This document shows, one piece after another, positions 63,434 through 64,000 of a DNA stretch of 64,000 nt. The stretch spans positions 1 to 64,000 of the forward strand of contig NZ_AUMF01000018.1 of NCBI RefSeq assembly GCF_000430545.1, written 5' to 3'. The notes under the pieces were generated by a model, which was given only the letters and a program-made list of their open reading frames with translations, searched no databases and had not been told where the DNA came from. Every line of letters starts with the position of its first letter. Position 1 is the stretch's first letter. The position numbers were made by a program, and so were the translations under genes. Origin of the DNA: Tenacibaculum ovolyticum DSM 18103. GTDB taxonomy: Bacteria > Bacteroidota > Bacteroidia > Flavobacteriales > Flavobacteriaceae.

Positions 63434-64000
63434 TTAATCAGGTAAACGATCTCTATCTTTTTTAGTTCTGTTAAATCGATATGTAAAAGTTACTGATGTA
63501 AATCTACCAATGGGTCTATTATAGCTATTTATAGTGTAATCATTACCAGTAATTAATTGTTTACGAACCCTTGAATCTAAGATGTTATTCATGTTTAAGG
63601 TAATGGTTGCTTTATCATTCAAAATATCTTTACTAATACCTAGATTTACTCTGTATTGAGCTTCGGTGAATATTTGACCACTTTGTCTTTCTCCATTATA
63701 ATTAAAGCTTGATTGAAGCGTTAGTTTAGAAAATTTCATTCTGGAGTTTAAACGAGTAGACCATGTGCTATCATCAATAATATAAATACCTCTTTGGTTA
63801 AAAGAATAATAGTTGAATTCACTTGATAAACGCCACCATTTATAAGGGGAATATCGAATAGCTAGTTCAGTACCAAATCTATTTTCAGTTCCTGAATTAA
63901 TAGGCTTTGATATTAATGCGCCATCTGTGTTTGATGTTACTAATGTTTCGAATACATTTGTTGTCTTCTGGTAATAAACAGATGGGTTAAAGGTGAATTT
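63434..64000 (-). CDS. C-terminal end of a TonB-dependent/outer-membrane beta-barrel protein (cut by the window edge)
   Basis: On the minus strand the frame is open from the window edge (64000) to a TAA at 63434-63436, so only the last 188 or so residues are seen. Beta-barrel strands alternate (WWRLSSEFNYYSFNQRGIYI, KFSKLTLQSSFNYNGERQSG), followed by the repeat-like NLGISKDILNDKATITLNMN, ILDSRVRKQLITG and FTSVTFTYRFNR. This is the C-terminus of a barrel of the OMP_b-brl_3 or TonB receptor type. The N-terminus lies beyond the window. Confidence 0.7.
   Translation of the reverse strand, partial: KFTFNPSVYYQKTTNVFETLVTSNTDGALISKPINSGTENRFGTELAIRYSPYKWWRLSSEFNYYSFNQRGIYIIDDSTWSTRLNSRMKFSKLTLQSSFNYNGERQSGQIFTEAQYRVNLGISKDILNDKATITLNMNNILDSRVRKQLITGNDYTINSYNRPIGRFTSVTFTYRFNRTKKDRDRLPD

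Noticed and set aside
1..64000. CRISPR array or rRNA operon
   Set aside because: No regular direct-repeat/spacer pattern and no rRNA-like sequence found.

Overview
The window looks like part of a marine Flavobacteriaceae chromosome (Bacteroidota), most like Tenacibaculum or a close relative. The DNA is AT-rich. It carries SusC/SusD-type transporters, a FecR protein with a C-terminal DUF4974-like part, promoter -7 boxes of the TAnnTTTG type, and short flavobacterial intergenic repeats. The genus is inferred from gene content only.

Region 1 (about 1-22,400) is an accessory island. Its left part (1-8,250) holds polymorphic-toxin debris and cassettes: a toxin tip with a putative immunity gene, a truncated RHS tip with a candidate Cys-His-Asp effector next to a secreted leucine-rich-repeat protein, and a roughly 1,100-residue toxin-like protein with a putative immunity gene. 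Unknown genes follow (8,335-10,970), including a small protein of the 7(1)-knot (septoil knot) type. From 11,251 to 22,041 a compact plus-strand operon encodes the distal end of a phage-like contractile tail: chaperone-like protein, DUF6046-like protein, hub, spike, gp25-like, LysM/gpX-like, gp47/J-like, gpI-like and fibre proteins. I recognise no sheath, tube, tape measure, capsid, terminase or lysis gene. The large fibre ends in a Hint (intein-like) domain. A 26-codon fragment of the 3' end of a riboflavin synthase gene, plus its terminator, lies just after the tail genes and probably marks the island's integration boundary.

Region 2 (22,669-31,600) is core-like. It has lipoproteins and a sigma factor/FecR/TonB-receptor signalling unit. 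A small cassette (aldo-keto-reductase remnant, TonB-C-like protein, TPR protein) is bracketed by a near-identical direct repeat of the receptor gene's 3' end.

Region 3 (31,617-44,938) is an eleven-gene plus-strand operon for an NRPS-independent hydroxamate siderophore. It encodes a PLP decarboxylase, an N-hydroxylase, an MFS exporter, two acyltransferase/IucA-IucC synthetase sets (one fused, one split) and a nitroreductase. It then continues into lipid-type genes: a membrane acyltransferase-like protein, a secreted esterase, an RpfF-like (DSF synthase) crotonase with both catalytic glutamates, and a fatty-acid hydroxylase. A convergent AraC regulator follows.

Region 4 (46,397-54,900, minus strand) is a SusC/SusD/lipoprotein/M16-protease operon that probably imports peptides. 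Region 5 (55,284-64,000) has a CAU-anticodon tRNA, a polyprenyl synthase, and a TetR/TolC/HlyD/RND efflux operon with a palindromic operator candidate overlapping the tetR promoter. The 5'-truncated C-terminal end of an outer-membrane receptor closes the window.
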